A stretch of 64,000 bases of DNA from Methylopila sp. 73B (GTDB lineage Bacteria > Pseudomonadota > Alphaproteobacteria > Rhizobiales > Methylopilaceae), in assembly GCF_000526315.1 (NCBI RefSeq), contig NZ_JAFV01000001.1, forward strand, positions 2,232,001 through 2,296,000, given 5' to 3'. Below the pieces are notes generated by a model. That model saw nothing but the letters and a program-made list of their open reading frames with translations, was not told where the DNA came from and ran no database searches. A program made the position numbers and the translations under genes. How positions within the stretch are numbered: position 1 is the first letter of the stretch; each line of letters begins with the position of its first letter. Positions 61,277 through 64,000 of the stretch are shown here, piece after piece.

Positions 61277-62227
61277 TTACGCGGAAGCTTGCATGCTCCG
61301 CGCGGCGCGCCGCAGCGCCTGGGGCGGATGGCCGTAGGCGCGCAGAAAAGCGCGCCGCATGCGGTCGGGATCGACGAAGCCCGCCTCCTGCGCGATCGCC
61401 TCGTTCGACAAGCGTCCCGCCTCCAGCATCTGGCGCGCGGCCTCCACCCGCAGGGTCTCGACCGCCTTGGCGGGCGACTGGCCCGTCTCGGACCGGAAGG
61501 CCCGGCTGAACTGCCGAGGGCTGAGCCTCGCCGCCTCCGCAAGCCTTTCGACCGAGAGATCGATCGCGATGTTCTCGCGCGCGAAGGCCAGCGCCGTCTG
61601 GATGCGGTCGGAGGCGGGCTTGAGCTCCAGCATCGCGGAGAACTGCGACTGCCCGCCGGCGCGCAGATGGTAGACCACAAGCCGCTTGGCGATGGTGCGG
61701 GCGACCGCCTCGCCGACGTCGGCCGCGACGAGCGCGAGCGCGAGGTCGATGCATGCGGTCATGCCCGCCGAGGTCCAGACCCCGCGGTCCTCGATGAAGA
61801 TCCGGTCCTCCTCGACCTTCACCTTCGGGTAGCGGCGCTGCAGGTCGCGGGCCCGCGCCCAATGCGTCGTCGCCCGCCGCCCGTCGAGCAGGCCGGCCTC
61901 CGCCAGGAAGAAGGCCCCCGTGCAGATGGACGCCGTGCGGCGCGAGGCGGAGGTCGCCTCCTTCAGGAACGCGAGCAGGCCAGGCGTGCTCGGGCGGTCG
62001 CCGAGACCCCCAGTCATCATGACCGTGTCGAAGCCAGGCGCGCCGAACGGCCGGCTGTCCACCCCGGCGCCGAACGAGCTCGCGATCACGCCGCCGGTCT
62101 CCGACAGCACCTCGATGGCGTAGGCCGGTTCGCCGAGCGCGTCGTTCGCGAGCTCGAACACCGTGCCCACCGCAAGATCGAGGGCTTGGAAGCCCGGAAA
62201 GATGATCAGCCCGACGGTGCGCGTCAT
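61277..62227 (-). CDS. GlxA-family regulator (DJ-1/PfpI plus AraC HTH)
   Basis: A 316-residue protein. The DJ-1/PfpI-like N-terminal domain starts TVGLIIFPGFQALDLAVGTV and has ASICTGAFFLAEAGLLDGRR with a Cys at the nucleophile elbow. The C-terminal AraC domain has LSVERLAEAARLSPRQFSRA and NEAIAQEAGFVDPDRMRRAF. GlxA-type regulators often control methylated-amine or carnitine metabolism, which would suit the FAD/GcvT enzyme. It is also divergent from an SDR gene. Confidence 0.9.
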   Translation of the reverse strand: MTRTVGLIIFPGFQALDLAVGTVFELANDALGEPAYAIEVLSETGGVIASSFGAGVDSRPFGAPGFDTVMMTGGLGDRPSTPGLLAFLKEATSASRRTASICTGAFFLAEAGLLDGRRATTHWARARDLQRRYPKVKVEEDRIFIEDRGVWTSAGMTACIDLALALVAADVGEAVARTIAKRLVVYHLRAGGQSQFSAMLELKPASDRIQTALAFARENIAIDLSVERLAEAARLSPRQFSRAFRSETGQSPAKAVETLRVEAARQMLEAGRLSNEAIAQEAGFVDPDRMRRAFLRAYGHPPQALRRAARSMQASA

Positions 62228-62316
62228 GTCTCGAAAAGCCGGATAAATGACATTTGAGACATAGCGGTACGCGCCTAGCCTTCGCTCGTCAAACGAGCTT
62301 CGACGAGGAAAAGCAC

Positions 62317-63132
62317 ATGGCGAACACCGCCACCAAGGGAACGGCGCTTGTGACAGGCGCGTCCTCCGGCATCGGCGCGGTCTACGCGGACCGGCTGGCG
62401 AAGCGAGGCTATGACCTCGTCGTCGTCGCCCGAGACGAGACCCGCCTCGCGGCGCTCGCCGAACGCCTAGTCGCCCAGACCGGCGTGACGGTCGAGCCGC
62501 TCAGGGCCGATCTCAACGTGCAGGCCGACCTCGCCGCCGTGGAGCGCCGCCTGCGGGACGACGCTGGCGTTACGCTGCTGGTCAACAACGCCGGGGTCGC
62601 CGCGGTCACGCCGGTGGTCCACACCGAGGTCGACCAGCTCGACGCCATGGTGCGGCTGAACGTGGTCGCCGCGACCCGCCTCGCGGCGGTCGCCGGCTCC
62701 GCCTTCGCCGCCCGCGGCGCAGGCTCGATCATCAACATCGCCTCGGTCGTCGCCCTCGCGCCGGAATTGCTGAACGGCGTCTACAGCGCCTCGAAGGCCT
62801 ACATGCTCGCCCTCACTCAGGCCATGAGCCACGAACTCGCCTCGTCCGGCGTCCGACTGCAGGCGGTGCTGCCGGGCGTGACCGCCACAGAGATCTGGGA
62901 GCGGGCCGGACACGGGTTGGAGAACCTTCCGGCCGAGATGGTGATGGGCGTCGACGAGATGGTGGACGCGGCGCTCGCGGGCTTCGACCAGGGCGAACTG
63001 GTCACCATCCCGGCGCTGCCGGACCTGGCTCAATGGGAGACGCTGGAGACCGCCCGCAAGGCGCTCGCTCCCAACCTCTCCCGCAACCACGCCGCCGACC
63101 GGTACCGGTCGGGCCTCACGGCGGCGGCCTAA
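62317..63132 (+). CDS. Short-chain dehydrogenase/reductase
   Basis: A 271-residue SDR. The cofactor loop is TGASSGIGAVYADRLAKRGY, NNAG is present, IINIASVVAL supplies the catalytic Ser region and YSASKAYM the Tyr-Lys pair. The GAGGAA-preceded ATG at 62317 is chosen over an earlier in-frame start. It heads an operon with a molybdenum hydroxylase, 12 bp from the small subunit. Substrate unknown. Confidence 0.9.
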   Translation: MANTATKGTALVTGASSGIGAVYADRLAKRGYDLVVVARDETRLAALAERLVAQTGVTVEPLRADLNVQADLAAVERRLRDDAGVTLLVNNAGVAAVTPVVHTEVDQLDAMVRLNVVAATRLAAVAGSAFAARGAGSIINIASVVALAPELLNGVYSASKAYMLALTQAMSHELASSGVRLQAVLPGVTATEIWERAGHGLENLPAEMVMGVDEMVDAALAGFDQGELVTIPALPDLAQWETLETARKALAPNLSRNHAADRYRSGLTAAA

Positions 63133-63144
63133 GGGAGAGCGGCC

Positions 63145-63591
63145 ATGTACGACGTCGACATCAACGGCAATGTTCTGAAAGCCGACGCCGAGCCCGGCAC
63201 GCCGCTGCTCTGGGTGCTGCGCGACACCCTCGGGATGACCGGCACGAAGTACGGTTGCGGCATCGCCCAGTGCGGCGCCTGCACGGTGCTCGTCGACGGG
63301 CAGGCGACGCGCTCGTGCCAGTTCCCGATCGAAGCGGTCGAGCAGTCGAAGATCACGACCATCGAGGCCATCACCGAGGACGAGGTCGGCCGCAAGGTCG
63401 TCGAGGCTTGGGTCGCCGCACAGGTTCCGCAGTGCGGCTATTGCCAGTCTGGCCAGGTGATGGCCGCAACGGCCTTGCTGAAGGAGACGCCCAAGCCGAC
63501 CGACGCCGACATCAGCGACGCGATGAGCAACCTCTGCCGCTGCGGCACCTACAACGCGATCGCCGCCGCCGTGCGGCAGGCCGCGGCCTGA
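63145..63591 (+). CDS. [2Fe-2S] subunit of a molybdenum hydroxylase (IorA-like)
   Basis: A 148-residue protein, the usual size of isoquinoline 1-oxidoreductase alpha subunits. The plant-type cluster ligands are in YGCGIAQCGACTVLVDGQ and RSC; the second cluster is in PQCGYCQSGQ and NLCRCGTYNAIAAAV. It transfers electrons from the molybdenum subunit encoded next. There is no FAD subunit in between, as expected for the IorAB group, which uses cytochrome or quinone acceptors. Confidence 0.93.
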   Translation: MYDVDINGNVLKADAEPGTPLLWVLRDTLGMTGTKYGCGIAQCGACTVLVDGQATRSCQFPIEAVEQSKITTIEAITEDEVGRKVVEAWVAAQVPQCGYCQSGQVMAATALLKETPKPTDADISDAMSNLCRCGTYNAIAAAVRQAAA

Positions 63592-63604
63592 GGAGGCGAC
63601 GCCG

Positions 63605-64000
63605 ATGAACGCTCACTCGCCTCTCGATCTCGACGCCGCCACGCTGCTTCCCACGCCCGACGGCGTCTCCAACCTCTCCCGACGCCGCTTCCTCGGCGTC
63701 GCCGCCGGCGCGCTGGTGCTCGGCGTCGCGCTGCCGACGGGCAAGGCGGCGGCGCAGGCCGAGGGGGCCGGAGCGATCGCGCCGAAGCCAGGCACCCGCG
63801 TTCCGGCCTTCCTCGAGATCCGCGCCGACGGCATGGTGAAGCTGCTCAGCCCCTTCATTGAGGGCGGCCAGGGCATCAACACCGCGCTGGCGCAGATCGT
63901 CGGCGAGGAGCTCGACGTGACCCCTGAGCGCTTCATGGTGGAGTGCGCGCCTCCGGGTCCGGACTATGCGCTCGTCAACGGCCTCCGGCTCACCGGCGGC
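63605..64000 (+). CDS. Molybdopterin-binding large subunit of a molybdenum hydroxylase (IorB-like), partial
   Basis: The first 132 residues are present; the gene continues past the window edge. A twin-arginine signal (NLSRRRFLGVAAGALVLGVA) shows export to the periplasm with the cofactor already folded. FLEIRADGMVKLLSPFIEGG and GINTALAQIVGEELDV match the start of aldehyde oxidase/isoquinoline oxidoreductase beta subunits. GAGG precedes the ATG, 13 bp after the iron-sulfur subunit. It probably oxidises an aldehyde or N-heterocycle. Confidence 0.93.
   Translation, partial: MNAHSPLDLDAATLLPTPDGVSNLSRRRFLGVAAGALVLGVALPTGKAAAQAEGAGAIAPKPGTRVPAFLEIRADGMVKLLSPFIEGGQGINTALAQIVGEELDVTPERFMVECAPPGPDYALVNGLRLTGG

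Overview
The window looks like chromosomal DNA of a GC-rich alphaproteobacterium, most likely Hyphomicrobiales. The grounds are the codon use, a phnW-phnA-phnY set of the rhizobial type, a cobalamin-riboswitch btuB, CbtA/CbtB cobalt carriers and Hyphomicrobiales-like intergenic repeats. I saw no rRNA, tRNA or CRISPR array.

Region 1 (1-8.0 kb) holds an electrophile/quinone detoxification block: a partial tautomerase, a LysR regulator, and a five-gene minus-strand operon (DoxX, extradiol-type VOC protein, MhqD-like esterase, glutathionyl-hydroquinone reductase, quinone oxidoreductase) with a second LysR gene divergent from it. A MipA/OmpV outer-membrane protein follows. Region 2 (8.4-14.9 kb) is an RND efflux pump with its adaptor, divergent from an OmpR-type two-component pair; a 55-bp imperfect palindrome sits in the shared promoter region.

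Region 3 (15.2-44.0 kb) is an accessory block for nitrogenous C-N compounds and cobalt. It encodes a complete aldoxime -> nitrile -> amide -> acid route: aldoxime dehydratase, cobalt-type nitrile hydratase (beta, alpha, accessory protein) and signature amidase. An acyl-CoA-dehydrogenase homologue with a nitroalkane-oxidase-like Asp lies beside it. Two ligand-sensing systems are present, AmiC-like/MarR and AmiC-like/ANTAR, plus two AraC regulators. Two CbtB-CbtA cobalt uptake pairs flank the cobalt enzyme. The second pair heads a likely eight-gene plus-strand operon (33.4-40.2 kb) preceded by a strong intrinsic terminator in its leader. That operon encodes a small exported Cys/His protein, two tubulin/FtsZ-superfamily paralogues (one with intact GGTGSG, one degenerate), a 108-residue protein of unknown function, a CobW-type GTPase and a [2Fe-2S] protein. 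It is the best candidate here for an undescribed system, perhaps cobalt acquisition and delivery. The block is littered with remnants: IS5 pieces at 15.3 and 30.7 kb, an integrase piece at 40.7 kb, a dead amide-type ABC transporter, a dead histidine-phosphatase paralogue and a dead btuF next to an intact btuB.

Region 4 (44.1-64.0 kb) looks like more ordinary chromosome with paired REP-like repeats. It has a Na/Pi symporter with PhoU-like tail, a full 2-aminoethylphosphonate uptake and degradation cluster (PbfA-like lyase, ABC transporter, PhnY, PhnA, PhnW, LysR), an EamA exporter, a large FAD/GcvT dehydrogenase with DeoR and GlxA-type regulators, and the start of an SDR - isoquinoline-oxidoreductase-like molybdenum hydroxylase operon that runs off the right edge.
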